Notes under the pieces: generated by a model
The model's database searches: none
Told to the model about the DNA's origin: nothing
The model's input: only the letters and a program-made list of their open reading frames with translations
Part shown: piece by piece, positions 1-10,680 of the stretch
Layout: each line of letters begins with the position of its first letter
How positions within the stretch are numbered: the first letter of the stretch is position 1
Translations under genes and position numbers: made by a program
Source of the DNA: Warburgia ugandensis
Lineage: Eukaryota > Streptophyta > Magnoliopsida > Canellales > Canellaceae
DNA: 64,000 nt
Assembly (NCBI GenBank): GCA_035236585.1
Contig: CP141136.1
Coordinates: 25,831,426-25,895,425, forward strand
Reading direction: 5' to 3'

Positions 1-144
1 GCTGTGCAAAACTCTGAACAGAAGTTTGAGTCACGCTCAAACGGTGTGTGGAATTATTTATCTAATAGTATTGTCACAGCTTTAAAAAAGTATATATTGC
101 TTGATTAAAAAAGATAGTTCTTATTACTAGAATTTAACATTTGC

Positions 145-600
145 ACATTGTCTTAGATTTAAGCTTGACAATTTGGGTTGTCGAGTCGTGTTCGTGTTGT
201 ATCGAGACTAACCCATTATAGTATATAGGTCGACACGAACACGACCCGCTTAATAATTATGTCAAGAGCCCGTGATTCGAACACGACACGATTATTAAAC
301 GAGTCGACACCAACACGACTCATATAACACGAATAAATAAATATAAAATAACTAATATAGGATGGTAGTATAGTGCGTTTTCAGAAGAATTGTCCTATAT
401 TTTCAACCTGATTGGTTAACAAGTTGCGGGTTAGATGGGTAAACACAACGAACAGGTCAGCATGACAGGTCAACATTGATTGACTCAACATGACACAATT
501 TTTGGTGTGTCATTTTCGGGTTGACTTGAAAATGACACGAACACGATAAGACTTGACCCTAACCTGCAAAATTCGTGTCGGGTCATATTTTGCCACCCCT
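145..600. repeat. Degenerate repeat rich in CGAACACGAC motifs, probably a non-autonomous DNA transposon
   Basis: The stretch is packed with direct and inverted copies of words such as CGAACACGAC, GACACGA and GGTCGAC, and ends in TTTTGCCACCCCTA. Plant elements of the hAT/MITE type often end in GGGGTGGCAAAA, and this right end is its complement. No matching left terminus is visible, so the copy looks truncated. The class is inferred from the terminal word only. No coding potential is seen. Confidence 0.45.
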
Positions 601-1722
601 ACTTAAATTGGTGAGCTTACCTCCATTTTATGTTCAATTTTTCATAGGGCGAACTAAGCATTGGAAAGGAAATAGCTACTAAAAGGCTTTCGATAACATC
701 ACACCAAGGAATAAATGAGCTGAAAAATGAGATGCAATTTCTTGCTAAAATACAGCACAGAAACCTTGTCAGATTATTGGGCTTCTACCTGGAGGATCAA
801 GCGAAGATGCTTATCTACAAATATTTGCCTAACACCAGCCTTGACACTTTTATGTTCAGTTTGACCCTTCTCACATATATCTATTTCTTGGTTATGAATT
901 TGTCCATCCATTAAGGTGTAAGTATTTAGAAGTAGAATACCTAATATTAGAAATCAGTTCTAAAAAATGCTGCAATAATGAAAATGCAAGTTCAGCTATA
1001 CACACTAATAAGCATAAGCATGAGAACAAGTTCATATCCTATATTTTTTTTTATGTGCAGTGAAATTTAGTTCTATAAATCTAAGCCATCTATTATGTTT
1101 AAAATGATTTAGATAGGTTAGAGACTAAATTTCATATTCATTGGATGCTTGTAGCCTATACTTCTGTTAGCAGAAAATAGTGATTATCTATTTTTATTAA
1201 TTTTTTCAAAGTTCTAAGATAAGTTATCATTCAAATCTATTGTTGGCATGGAGAACATGACGAACACCTCAAATCTACCAAAAAAAAGAGAAAAATGAAA
1301 AAATCATCATGTATGAAAAAAAGAAGGACGTGAACTTGTTCTCAATTCTCATGAAGAAGAACATGTATGCCCATCGGATTCCATTTGCTATAAATATACT
1401 CATTAGTCTCATCTTGGGAAACTGGTTCAATAGCTTTTCACATGATAATTTTCCAATTAACAATATATCTAGGATTTATCTCTCCGAAAAGATCAAAATG
1501 GTGCTTGACTTGACATATATTTCTTCCTCTGAGTCTGATCATGTACATTCAAAATGAATTTTGTTTTGAACAAATCCGATCAAACATGTACAAGTAGACT
1601 GGGAAAGACGATTCAAGATCATCGAAGGAATAACTAGAGGGCCTTTATATCTGCATGAAGGTTATTGACTTTGGGTTATCCATTGGGACTTGAAAGCTGG
1701 CAACATTTTCATGAACAAAGGC

Positions 1723-1820
1723 CTGCCTGATGCACAAAGCTCCTGTCTATGCGGGGTCCGGGAATCCTATGACCTCAAGGTCACTACAACTCTAAGGTTG
1801 GGCCAAGGCTCTCCTTTTTC
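1723..1820 (-). mobile_element. Internally deleted Au-like SINE inside the CRK pseudogene
   Basis: On the minus strand it begins with GGAGAGCCTTGGC and has the B-box-like GAGGTCATAGGATTC. It then jumps to the SINE 3' part (GGACCCCGCATAGACAGG, GGAGCTTTGTGCA), so the middle is missing. It is flanked by a 17-bp target-site duplication with one mismatch (1,706-1,722, TTTTCATGAACAAAGGC, and 1,821-1,837). The insertion splits the kinase codons for NIFMNKG from the DFG segment. Confidence 0.85.
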
Positions 1821-2344
1821 TTTTCATGAATAAAGGCATGAACCCTAAAATTTCAGACTTTGGCTTTTGGCAAAGCATTTTGTGAATACCAAAATCATGA
1901 TAGCAGCAGTGTCATTGCTGGAGCATGATGATAAGTTTGGAAGTGTTATTTTCTTCTCGAATTGATGTTAGAGTGTAAAAGCGGCAGAGTCAAAGTGTTG
2001 GCAGCTTCAGATTTTACACACAGGAAGCAGCACTATTTTCCGTGTTTTGGATTTTATTCATTTTTATGCAAAAAAGATTAAAAAAATTATTTTTTAAGTT
2101 TAAGACAAAAAAAAAGAAAGAAGAAAAGAAGAAAAAAACACTTAGCATTGTCGGTGTTAAGCTACATTCTTGCCCCCGTCGAATTCTTTTGGGAAAATCC
2201 CGTTGTATCCACATTTCAAATTTTAATGTCTTAATTTCATCTTGTCATCACTTCCTGAACTAAAGACTTGGATTTGAGGAGATCAAACCAATGGTATCTT
2301 TTTTGTAATAATAATTACATGTAGAGTAAGACTTTATCTTATAT

Positions 2345-3480
2345 TAGGTATATAAATGTTGTTGGTCTACTTTCTATTAGCTTAAGCTTGTACGTTGAAT
2401 GTAATCCAACATGGTATTAGTGTCTTACTGGTTGAAAAGTCTTAAGGTTGAATTTTGAGACCCCACATGAGAAGTTTTATTAAGAAATGGAGCCTTAGCA
2501 CAATGATAGAATTGTCATCGTGTGACCTTAACGTGACAGGTTCAAGGTGTGTAAACAGCCTCTTGCAAAATTGCAAGACAAGGCTGCATACTATTGACTC
2601 TTGTGATCTGCCATTTTCTTGGACCCCACATACGCAGAAGCTTCATGCACTGGAACTGCCATTTTACATGAAAAGTTGTATTATGCATATAAATATTATT
2701 GACCCACTTTCTACTACTATTAGCTTAAGCATCTACAACATCTATCTTACTAACAGTTGCAGTACTTTGAAGCCAACATAATTTTGAATGATGATGGATG
2801 CAGCGGATACTTGGCACCTGAATATGCTATAAACGGGCATTATTCGACTAAATCAGATGCATATATCTTTGGTGTTTTAGTTTTGGAGATTGTAACTGAC
2901 CGTGAAAATGCTAGTTTCATTGAGTCTCAAGGTTTAAGTTATGTAAATACGAAGCCCATAAACTGTTGTTCTTGTAGGAATCTGATTGCACACTCGTTGA
3001 TGATGACTTATAATGTACATTGGACTCTTGACAGGCATGGCAATATGGCTAAAATTGTTCGTTTATTCAACATTTGAGGTAGATATTCGCTGAGAAAAAG
3101 AGGGACTTTTAGAGGCAGCATAAATTTTCTCTGTAAGTCCAGAATTCTCCCCCTTACGCTATGGCTGATATTAGCACATAAAACTTCTTATGTGGATCAC
3201 ATACACAATGTTCCACGTTGGAATAATGGCCGAAGAAAAGTGTTAGACTTAAACATTGTTGGCCTATTTTCTGGCAGCTTAAGTTTTTAGGTTGAAAACT
3301 AATCCAGTATAGTATCAAAACCTTACTAACTAAGAGGTCGAGTCGTGACTTCGATTTTCGAGGCCCACTATGGGCCTGTGACCCATGTAAGAGTCTGAAA
3401 TAATGACCTTACAGGTAAGAGGTGTGCTGCACATAAACATTGTTGGCTCACCTCTTGTCAACTTAAGCTTTTACCTTGAA
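2345..3480 (+). repeat. Four copies of an LTR-end-like repeat containing AGCTTAAGC
   Basis: The phrase TTGGYCTAYTTTCT followed by AGCTTAAGC recurs near 2,357, 2,696, 3,258 and 3,437. Two copies run on into a stretch ending in ATGGTATTAG or TAGTATCAAA, which resembles the TGGTATCAGAGC initiator-Met primer-binding site next to a copia or TRIM 5' LTR. No coding region accompanies them. I read them as decayed solo LTR or TRIM ends piled up around the third kinase exon; the family is not certain. Confidence 0.4.
2489..2665 (+). mobile_element. Au-like SINE, near full length
   Basis: It starts GGAGCCTTAGCACAATG (A-box region), has ACAGGTTCAAGGTGT as B box, the conserved CAGCCTCTTGCAAAATTGC block, and the 3' part GGACCCCACATACGCAGAAG, CTTCATGCACTGGAACTGCC, ending in a short T run. 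A diverged target-site duplication flanks it (from 2,466, ACATGAGAAGTTTTATTAAG, and from 2,666, ACATGAAAAGTTGTATTATG). It sits in an intron-like gap of the CRK pseudogene. Confidence 0.85.
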
Positions 3481-4360
3481 TAGCAATATAGGAAAAAGAG
3501 ATATCTATTTTAAAAGAAAAGTCATGCCAACTATATGGCTTTCTTAGATATACTTGTTTGACATCTTGTTGTTTGAAGAAATCCTCTAGCATCTGTTTCA
3601 AAGAAAAGGATTTAGGGCTGGCCGTACTGAGTGATAAGCACTGTTAAACTTCAGTTCAGTACCCAATTTCTTCTAGAATAGCACCCTCCATTAGAGGGTA
3701 GACTGCTGTCTTGATGGGACATAATGCTCTCCCTTTCTCTTCAAAGCCTCCTGGACCCTCTTTTTGATAGTTGAAAAAGTAGAAAACTCAGGGATCCTTT
3801 TCATACCAAAGATCAGTGGCTGATGGACGAGAGTAGAATCGGTATGTTTTGAATACTTCAAATTTTATAAAATGTAAGCCAAATATGAGTTACTAGCTTG
3901 ACAGAATATAGTCCCCCCGTGGTTTCAAGACCATCATATAGTTTCTCACATGGAAAACATTATCATACAAAATGAATGCCTGTCCCACTGTTTTCAATGA
4001 TCCTAGCCATTTATGTATATGCTAGACCGTGCCGTGGATGAGCCATGTACTAAAATTGCAAACCCATCTGATAATTTACGCCTTTGATTTGAAGCTCATG
4101 ATTAGAAAAAAAAAGAAAAAAGAACCGGTTTACAACCATCATACTGTGGATAGGTTTTATGTGGATGAATAATCAACCTGGAGAATTGAAATATTTGCTC
4201 ACTTGTATTTTTGGCCTGCCAATATTTCTCTTCTGAAAACATGCATAGCCATACGTATGGCAGATCCACTGTCATATTCTCCGCTTAAAGTTTCAACCAC
4301 TTAGATGAATTCATTCTCATTTCATCGACTGATTTGTTACTTAGATGAAACTACCAAATT
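3481..4360. other. Intergenic stretch, nothing recognised
   Basis: Mixed AT-rich sequence without long open frames, splice-consistent exons or obvious terminal repeats on either strand. Confidence 0.5.
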
Positions 4361-4423
4361 GAGGGGATAGCTCAGTTGGGAGAGCATCAGACTGAAGATC
4401 TGAAGGTCTCTACGCTCACTGCA
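4361..4423 (+). pseudogene. tRNA-Phe(GAA) pseudogene lacking most of the T arm
   Basis: The first 45 or so bases match a plant nuclear tRNA-Phe closely: GGGGATAGCTCAGTTGGGAG (acceptor and D arm), then the anticodon arm CAGACTGAAGATCTG with GAA at 4,394-4,396. After GAAGGTC the sequence goes to TCTACGCTCACTGCA. An intact gene would have a full T stem and the GTTCGATCC loop there, so about 10 bases are missing. Without a T arm and B box it should be neither transcribed normally nor folded properly. It could equally be the head of a tRNA-derived element, but no SINE body follows. Confidence 0.8.
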
Positions 4424-4587
4424 ATGTCTACTTGTATTTCCTGCTCCACTGGCCCCGAAGAGATGCAGCTGATGAGAAGTTAGCTTTTTTTATCTTGCAA
4501 AACATGTTCTCTATACTTTATTTGAGGGGTTATCCTTTTTCTTTTCTTTTTCTTTTCTTCTTTTTCCATTTTTTTTTGGTACGAATA

Positions 4588-4766
4588 GGAGCCTTGGCGC
4601 AATGGTAAAAGTTGTCATCATGTGCCCTTGAGGTCACGGGTTCAAGGCGTAAAATCAGCCTCTTGCAAAAATGCAAGCTAAAGCTGCCTATTTTAGGCCA
4701 TTGTGGCCCGCCCCTTCTCCGGATCCCGCATAGGCAGGAGCTTTGTGCACCAGGCTGCCTTTTTTT
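4588..4766 (+). mobile_element. Au-like SINE, full length
   Basis: The best-preserved copy in the left part: GGAGCCTTGGCGCAATGG, GAGGTCACGGGTTCAAGGCG (B box), CAGCCTCTTGCAAAAATGC, GTGGCCCGCCCCTTCTCCGG, CATAGGCAGGAGCTTTGTGC, then a T run. A short target-site duplication, GTACGAATA (4,579-4,587) and GTGCGAATA (4,767-4,775), brackets it. Confidence 0.93.
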
Positions 4767-4989
4767 GTGCGAATAGGAATTTATCAAATAGCAAGAAAAA
4801 TTACAAAGTCCATGCACTAGAGTAGCTGCAGAATATAATTTTCATTACCTCATGTTCTATTTGTATTTCCTGCGGCAAGGGCCTAAAGGAGATGCATCCC
4901 ATGATAAGTCTTAACTTTTATCTTCCCAAGCATGGTCTCTGTAGTATAGTTTAGTTATTTTTTGTTTTACTTCTTTTCTTTTTTTCAAC

Positions 4990-5123
4990 GTGTGACTTTC
5001 ACAGTTTCAAGGCGTGAAATCTTGCACAAATGCAAGGTAAAGCTGCATATTATAGACACTTGTGATCCGCTCCTTTTTCAGACCCTGCATAGGCAAAAGC
5101 TTTGTGTACCAGTGCTACCTTTA
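4990..5123 (+). mobile_element. Au-like SINE, 5'-truncated
   Basis: It starts within the B-box region (GTGACTTTCACAGTTTCAAG) and continues through TTGCACAAATGCAAGG, CTTGTGATCCGCTCC and CATAGGCAAAAGCTTTGTG to a T-rich end. The A-box head is missing. The copy is more diverged than the one ending at 4,766. Confidence 0.8.
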
Positions 5124-6590
5124 CTTCATTTTTAGGTGTGAAGAATAGCCAGGCAAATTACAAAAGTGGCACTGAGGTGGCTGCAGAATCTTCTCCCAGA
5201 ATTTTCATTAACTACTGATGAAACTTACTAATTCATACATATTATGTCGAAGAGGATACACCCTTTCTCTAACAATCGTTGAACTAGGCAGGACAAGTGC
5301 CTCTTCTAACTCAGAGGACACAATCATTACCGGTCTTAGCTTTCTCATTGAATCATATGACTAGCTTAGATCATTCCATCCTTCTGTATTGAGCCCTTGG
5401 GGATCACAATAACCTATGGCAAGTGAATTGAGATCAAATCTGGCATTCTGGGGGGCAAATTCACAGAACACAGCCATCTTGAATTTTCATCTTTCTGATT
5501 TTCCGAAAGATCTGTTAAGATGGGACTGTCAAGGCTTTTTGTACAGAAGGAAAACAAGGCCTAACACTCAGGGAGATGATGAGATATCCTCATATTTCGT
5601 AATTTTGCTTATAACCAAATTAAACGTTCCCTGCACCCAAATAAACAGAAAAAAACAAAACAAAACAACATCTCAACTCATCTCAAGCGTCACTTACAGT
5701 GAGATCAGGAAGTATCACTTCATTTCATCTCATCAATTGCACCACTAGCAACCTGATTGATACATTCTACCAACTCTATAGACATCAATGAACCAAATCC
5801 AAGTCTGATATATTGCCAAAGTACATCACATGAGCTGCCACAAATTAGAAGATCCATCATCCAAAGAGTATAGAGCATATTAATTTGATCTTCTTTTCCG
5901 CATAAAGCAATTTCCACAGTTATATAATTGTCTCCCTACTAGTAAACCAAGCCCAATGAAGATTGCTTTATTCTAGCTCTCAAAACTATCCGGGAAAGCA
6001 ATCTCCACTTGCTCTTTTAAGAAATATAATACACAAATAGCAGTTATTCTAGTCGTTTCCCTACCGATGAAAGCCCAATTTGATCTTCCTGCAAAGTACA
6101 TCACATATTAGCCATGAATCTGCAGCAGATTGGAACATTAATCATTCTGAAAATCCATAGCATATCATTTTGATCTTCTCATCCATAAAAATAATCTCCA
6201 CTTGCACTTTTAAGATATAACACTGAGTAGAGTTATTCTAATTGTTTCCCCACCAACAGCAATGCAAAGAAAAATAAAAAACCATATGAAGAAAGAGGTT
6301 CATAACCAAAACAACCAGAATGCCTCTGTATTAGCTCATCATCAATACATATAGAACTGAACTCTACACATTCCTGACATTTATGAAGCCTAAATGGAAG
6401 GAGATGACCTTCCAACAGAATCCCTAGATCTACTACTAGATACACCAACGCCAAAACTCATGCAATCTTCAATGGATGAATTGAAGAACATAAAAACTAT
6501 ACAGAGGTGGGCTACATTGGTCACTGGATCTCATCCTGACAAAAAAAAAGAAGAAGAAGAAATGTCTCACCAAGGAAGAGAAACATAGGA
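5124..6590. other. Non-coding stretch with diverged internal repeats, downstream of the FBS gene
   Basis: Between about 5,870 and 6,250 a block containing TTTGATCTTCT, ATCTCCACTTGC, TTTTAAGA and GTTATTCTA..GTTTCCC appears twice, about 195-290 bp apart. The open frames here are short and lack family resemblance. I see no gene. Confidence 0.5.
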
Positions 6591-6650
6591 TAAACAAACA
6601 ACACAAATGCATTTACAGAATGCTTTACAGAGATGTACTGTACACTCAAA

Positions 6651-6703
6651 TCTGAACAGCCCTTTCCTCAGCCATGATTCCGAGGTGAACGGAGCAAGAG
6701 CAC
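6651..6703 (-). repeat. Partial tandem copy of the 3' end of the FBS coding region
   Basis: The segment with CTGAACAGCCCTTTCCTCAG and CCATGATTCCGAGGTGAACG repeats, with small changes, the codons for the last residues of the neighbouring F-box gene (CTGAACAGCCCTTTCCTTGG, CATGACTCC at 6,717 onward). It lies just after the stop codon in the direction of transcription, so the 3' UTR carries a degenerate copy of the coding end. Confidence 0.75.
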
Positions 6704-7443
6704 TCAAATCTCTGTGTCACTGAACAGCCCTTTCCTTGGCCATGACTCCTCTGAGGTGAACAGGGCGACTGCTATATCTTCTAACTTCTTGCCGTTCATG
6801 CGGGTCCTTGGAGGCCTTGGAGCATTTGGGGCTTCAAGATTATCAAACTTGCTTGAATCTTCTTCAGTGAATGTTCTCACACCACGGAGTTTCTTCGACG
6901 GGGTGCTGAACGCAAAATGCCATTGTTTTGCGATCACGGCCTGAAAGACAGCAGTGTATTAGAACTGAAATTTTTTGATTTTTAAACCACAGACTAACTG
7001 AAGTAGATAAGGGTAATGAACTCACAGCTTTGCTAATTGTTTTGGATACACGAACAAGCTGTTTCAAGTCATCATGATCGACACTGCATAGCACGCGGAT
7101 CTGCAAATAGAGAAAGAAAGAGGAATGTATGAGCACCTAATCCTGCAAATGAGATGCTGAGAATTCAATTGCATATCTATCCATTGGATTAAGTTCTCAC
7201 CAAGATGTCCTCCGGCAAGGATTCGAGGTCTGATTTCTCAGAGTCAGACCGATTTGGAACAACGCTTCTGGTAGGACGCTTTCGCACCGGAGAGTAGGGA
7301 GAAGACCGGTGAGGAGGAGAATCCAAACTGCTAGGAAGAACAACCCTTTTCCTCCCAATGGTCATTGTGCGTCCCAAACGTATCTCACTCAAAGTAGGCT
7401 TCCGATATGTAACCTCAGCAGTGCTAGTCTTTCCTACAGCCAT
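6704..7443 (-). CDS. FBS1-like: F-box protein of the FBS (F-box stress induced) family
   Basis: The model is complement(6704..6940, 7026..7100, 7201..7443): 184 aa, all junctions GT-AG and phase 0. The N-terminus is basic and Ser/Pro-rich (TIGRKRVVLPSS, SPVRKRPTR). The F-box starts near residue 73 (LESLPEDIL, then IRVLCSVDHDDLKQLVRVSK), followed by the FBS-specific IAKQWHFAFSTPSKK and, near residues 145-170, EAPNAPRPPRTRMNGKKL and IAVALFTSE. Arabidopsis FBS1 (At1g61340) has the same order and about 185 aa. Family members join SCF ubiquitin ligases through ASK/SKP1 and are linked to stress responses. I chose the start at 7,443 because MAVGK resembles FBS N-termini; an in-frame ATG at 7,512 is possible. 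The gene looks intact. Confidence 0.92.
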
Positions 7444-8657
7444 TGCTTTGTTCTTCTTCTTGTTGTTATTGGACTTTTGGTGGAACTTGTTTTGCAGAAA
7501 GTTCAAGAACAATTGAACTTCTATGACAACGCAAGGCAGATTTCTTCTAGTCGCAGCTGCACAAGGAATTCTGAGGATCAGAAACAGAAAAATACCATAA
7601 AGAAATCTTGATCACAGGACTAGAGACCCTAAATTCAATGTGTGAAAGGAAAAAACGCATCTTTGGAGCTCCTTAGAACTCACTGCAACAAATTCCAGGA
7701 AAAAACTTGAAAGAAACAAATATTAAGAAACTTAACGAAACAGAGACAGCAGCCAAAACCTAATTTTACCCTTTTGCTAAAACCCTGGGATTAAGTAGAA
7801 GAGCTATAAGTTTCCTCCCAAAGACAAAATCCTAGATCGATAAAGAAATTTTCTAAAAAAATAGAAAAAAAAAGGCAAAAAGAGAACCATTTTCCATAGA
7901 GAAACAAAAATCTTTCCCAACTACAAATGAAGGAAACCAGCAGAAAAATACCATAAAAAGAGGTCATTCCATTAAAAACGCCAAATCTTCCAATCCAGAA
8001 CCTACATTTTTCCAAAAGACAAATCCTACATCGATCAAGAAACCAAAACAATCCTAAAAAACCACTTTTTTATGGAAAAACCGATCAAACTCTACATTTC
8101 TTCAAAAAAAAATAAGCCCAAATCAACTACATTACCCCAAAAACAAACACAAAAACCATAAAAAACCTCAAATCAACCACAACGCCCCAAAACGACCGAC
8201 CCAACTGCACCAATGAATCAGAAACACCAAAATACCATAAAGAAAACTCTAATTTCAGATCAAAACAAAATCTTCCATCCAAAATCCTACATTCCTCCAA
8301 AAAAACTAACCAAATTTAACTACATGGCTCCAAACAAACCAAACCCAAATTTAAAAGACCATGAAAAAACAGCCTGAGATAGCAAAATCCCAAATAAAAA
8401 AAAAATCCCAAACTTCTCTAACTCTACATATTTCCAATATCCAGAAGCGGTAAAAATCACACGTTCAACCAAATTTCCACCCAAAAATCCAAAAAATCAA
8501 CAGCAGAACATACAAAACCAGCAGACATCATACCTGATAAACCAAATAATTCCAGTCCTCAGTCCAAAACCTAAATATCCAAGCTTTCTGAAAGGGAAAA
8601 TGCGAAAAATCCTTCCCGTAATGGTCAGTGAGACGGTAACCTCCACAGCAGACACAA
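7444..8657 (-). other. Probable 5' UTR and leader intron of the FBS gene
   Basis: A good donor, CAG|GTATGATG on the minus strand, is present at about 8,535. Acceptor candidates, TTCCTTGTGCAG and CTGATCCTCAG, lie at about 7,560-7,580, giving an intron of roughly 0.95 kb before the start codon. The block is A/C-rich on the plus strand (so T/G-rich as an intron) and has no coding frame of note. Leader introns are common in stress-induced plant genes. This is inference; a transcript would settle it. Confidence 0.55.
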
Positions 8658-8682
8658 CTTGAGTAAAAGCCGTGGACTCTCC

Positions 8683-8689
8683 ATTTATA
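8683..8689 (-). promoter_or_regulatory. TATA box of the FBS gene
   Basis: TATAAAT in the context GGTCTATAAATGG on the minus strand. Initiation would be expected about 30 bp further on, near 8,650-8,657, just before the proposed first leader exon. Confidence 0.6.
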
Positions 8690-9017
8690 GACCAGTTAAA
8701 ACTTAAAAATATGTTAATTACAAGAACCTCTTGCTGATGTGGACACCCCCAATCTCATATAGATTTAGCACAATATTTCCGTGGGACCCACACTAGAGAT
8801 GGAGAAGCAACTGAGTAGAGAAGCTAGGCTGGGGTCCACAGGACCCACAAGAATATGAAATAGGCCCACTTTTCATGATGAACCTCAAATTCGGATGATC
8901 CGAACCGTTCATCCAGCTTTGCATATTGAGTTATTCGAAAAGCTTGACGATTGCATGAACCTAGCATCAAAATGCTTCATCTACTAGACATCAGAAGCTA
9001 GGACATCGAGGGTTAGA

Positions 9018-9747
9018 TCATCTAAAATGGGGCCAGACGTGAAAATATGAGATTTCTCTGTAGTTCACAAAAGAACTACCCAATTGAGAATACAATGCAA
9101 GATGGTTAGGTGGGGACCACAATGAAGAAAGGGTTGGCAATATAAAAAATGGAGTCAAGAAAAACATGTTATTACCTAGTCTTTCCTGGAAGCAACTGGA
9201 AGAGCCGCCATTCTTCCAACCTAGGTCGGTGGGAAGCTCGTCAGAGTAACCTTCCACGTGGCGGGCATCCGGCATCTCCAGGATCTATCGTAGCAATTTG
9301 CCGAATCCACGTGCACACAGCTGCTAAGTGGCTGGTCGGTTTTAGATTTTCGCTGGAAGTAGCCGTTGGAGGAAGTGAAGACGTGGCTCCAGTTTGATGG
9401 AAGTTACTTTGAAAGTTCCAAGAGGCAATGTGGCGGGCCGGTCGGTCTTCGACGGCCATGTCGATAGCTTGGCGAGCACGGCGCCTAGATTTGCTTGGCT
9501 AAGGGTCGGTGGCGCGAGGGTCGTTGAACAGACCGGTTTCTATTGGTGGTAGTTGAGGGCTACCGAAAGAGTCGCGAGTGTATCGAAACGGGTGGTACAC
9601 GCGCTGGCGTGGCGAAGCAACACCGGCAATAACGGGCACGGATCTGATCGTACTTCTGGACTTTTCTGGAATAGTATAGTAAATGCACGAGGGGCCTCTG
9701 AGAACACGTATTTGACTGGATGAGGATGACAGAGAATCTTTGATCAA
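9018..9747 (-). other. Unresolved GC-richer block with overlapping open frames upstream of FBS
   Basis: Two minus-strand frames of 72-85 residues (9,241-9,459 and 9,499-9,747) and a third at 9,018-9,275 overlap in a block richer in GC than its surroundings. None shows a domain I recognise, and the frames do not join by clear splice sites. It may be distal promoter, a leader exon, or a small unknown gene. Confidence 0.3.
9255..9313. promoter_or_regulatory. Pair of G-box/ABRE-type CACGTG elements
   Basis: Palindromic CACGTG occurs at 9,255-9,260 (in CCACGTGGC, an ABRE-like context) and at 9,308-9,313. Further ACGTGG cores lie near 9,380 and 9,767. bZIP and bHLH factors bind such sites, including ABA-responsive bZIPs. 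They lie about 600-650 bp upstream of the proposed FBS start, which fits a stress-responsive gene, but a role is inferred. Confidence 0.45.
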
Positions 9748-9774
9748 CCTAGGAAAAGATAAGAATGTAGGACG

Positions 9775-10480
9775 TGGTTTTCACCTGGTGGTCGGCCGTG
9801 CTGAAACTAGAGGTTGCTCCAGCAATAATCAAGGCCATTCGTATGTGGGCCCAATTCAATTAACTAATCCTAACATCTGATTACTCAAGGAAGGACAATC
9901 CAATTAATAACATTATTAGGGCATGCCCAATCTAAGATGATTCATTGAAGATAAGCGGTTTCGATCGTCAAATCAATTGAATTACAATTTCAAATAATTA
10001 CCTGAGATCAAAATGCAAGTGAACATGATCAGAACAATAATAGTGTGAGCCTTCAATTAAGTGAAACAATGCCAATAAATCCAAGATTAAGGATAGGATT
10101 GAGTTATATAAGCAGACGTGGTGCATGCACTTGTATGGGATCATAGGGGGGATTATTTTAAGGTTCATTCTTGAAGAAAATTGGTCTTATTATTGATCTT
10201 ACGCGGCCGTATATATCTCTTTGGAAGTCTCCTTCTAAGGAAGACCAATGAAAGCGGCCATTGGTAGCAGCCACTGATCGTGTGAACACAACCGCCCATT
10301 CACATATTTCCATTAAACCAGTCAAGAGTGGACCTTACTGCTTGTACTGGGCGAGATTAGGTGTGTCGGATGGTACAATAGAATGGTTGTAAAATTTCTG
10401 ACCCTATTAATTTTATATTTTGTGTTGTTTTAGGATGTAAAAATTTCTGTTCAAAATGTATCTTCTATTTTTATATTATT
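9775..10480. other. Intergenic, nothing recognised
   Basis: No exon-like frames or repeat ends were seen. A short AT-rich piece leads into the palindromic repeat that follows. Confidence 0.5.
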
Positions 10481-10489
10481 TTTAATAAA

Positions 10490-10680
10490 AATCCCAGCCA
10501 TACCGGCCGGTATTCTTGTACCGGCGGTATGTACCAGTTCGGCTCCAAGAACTATTGGAGAAGATTTTTAGTTGCAAATCCGGGCCATACCGGCCGATTT
10601 GAATCATGTTGGCGGTACTTGTCAGTCAGTCCCACAAACCAGCACGGGACCGAGACCGATAATGACAACTTAGTTTGGGG
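10490..10680. repeat. Palindromic CCGGCCGGTA-type dispersed repeat
   Basis: Self-complementary words CATACCGGCCGGTA, GTACCGGCGGTA and CATACCGGCCGA are spaced over about 190 bp, with CAGTCAGTCCC and GGGACCGAGACCG beyond. The composition stands out from the AT-rich flanks. It looks like a foldback/MITE-like intergenic repeat; no terminal repeats or target duplication could be fixed. Confidence 0.45.

Larger units (their letters stand above)
649..2975 (+). pseudogene. Cysteine-rich receptor-like kinase (CRK/DUF26-type) pseudogene, kinase-domain fragments
   Basis: Three kinase pieces lie in the right order. The first (649 to about 860), after an AG acceptor, reads EIATKRLS, EMQFLAKIQHRNLVRLLGF and IYKYLPNTSLD: the beta-3 lysine and alpha-C region of CRK/DUF26 kinases. 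The second (about 1,600-1,880) has the catalytic loop as HWDLKAGNIF (HRD changed to HWD) and SDFGF (the DFG motif), with an in-frame stop before the loop and a SINE between loop and DFG. The third (about 2,757-2,960) has [20 protein letters not shown] and FGVLVLEIV (the APE motif and helix F). The extracellular DUF26 domains, transmembrane segment and C-lobe end are not present here. The functional family would be a plasma-membrane Ser/Thr receptor kinase; this copy cannot make one. Confidence 0.85.

Noticed and set aside
4588-4766. Possible functional tRNA gene, from A-box and B-box words
   Set aside because: The boxes belong to a tRNA-derived SINE with the typical 3' body and target duplication; no cloverleaf.
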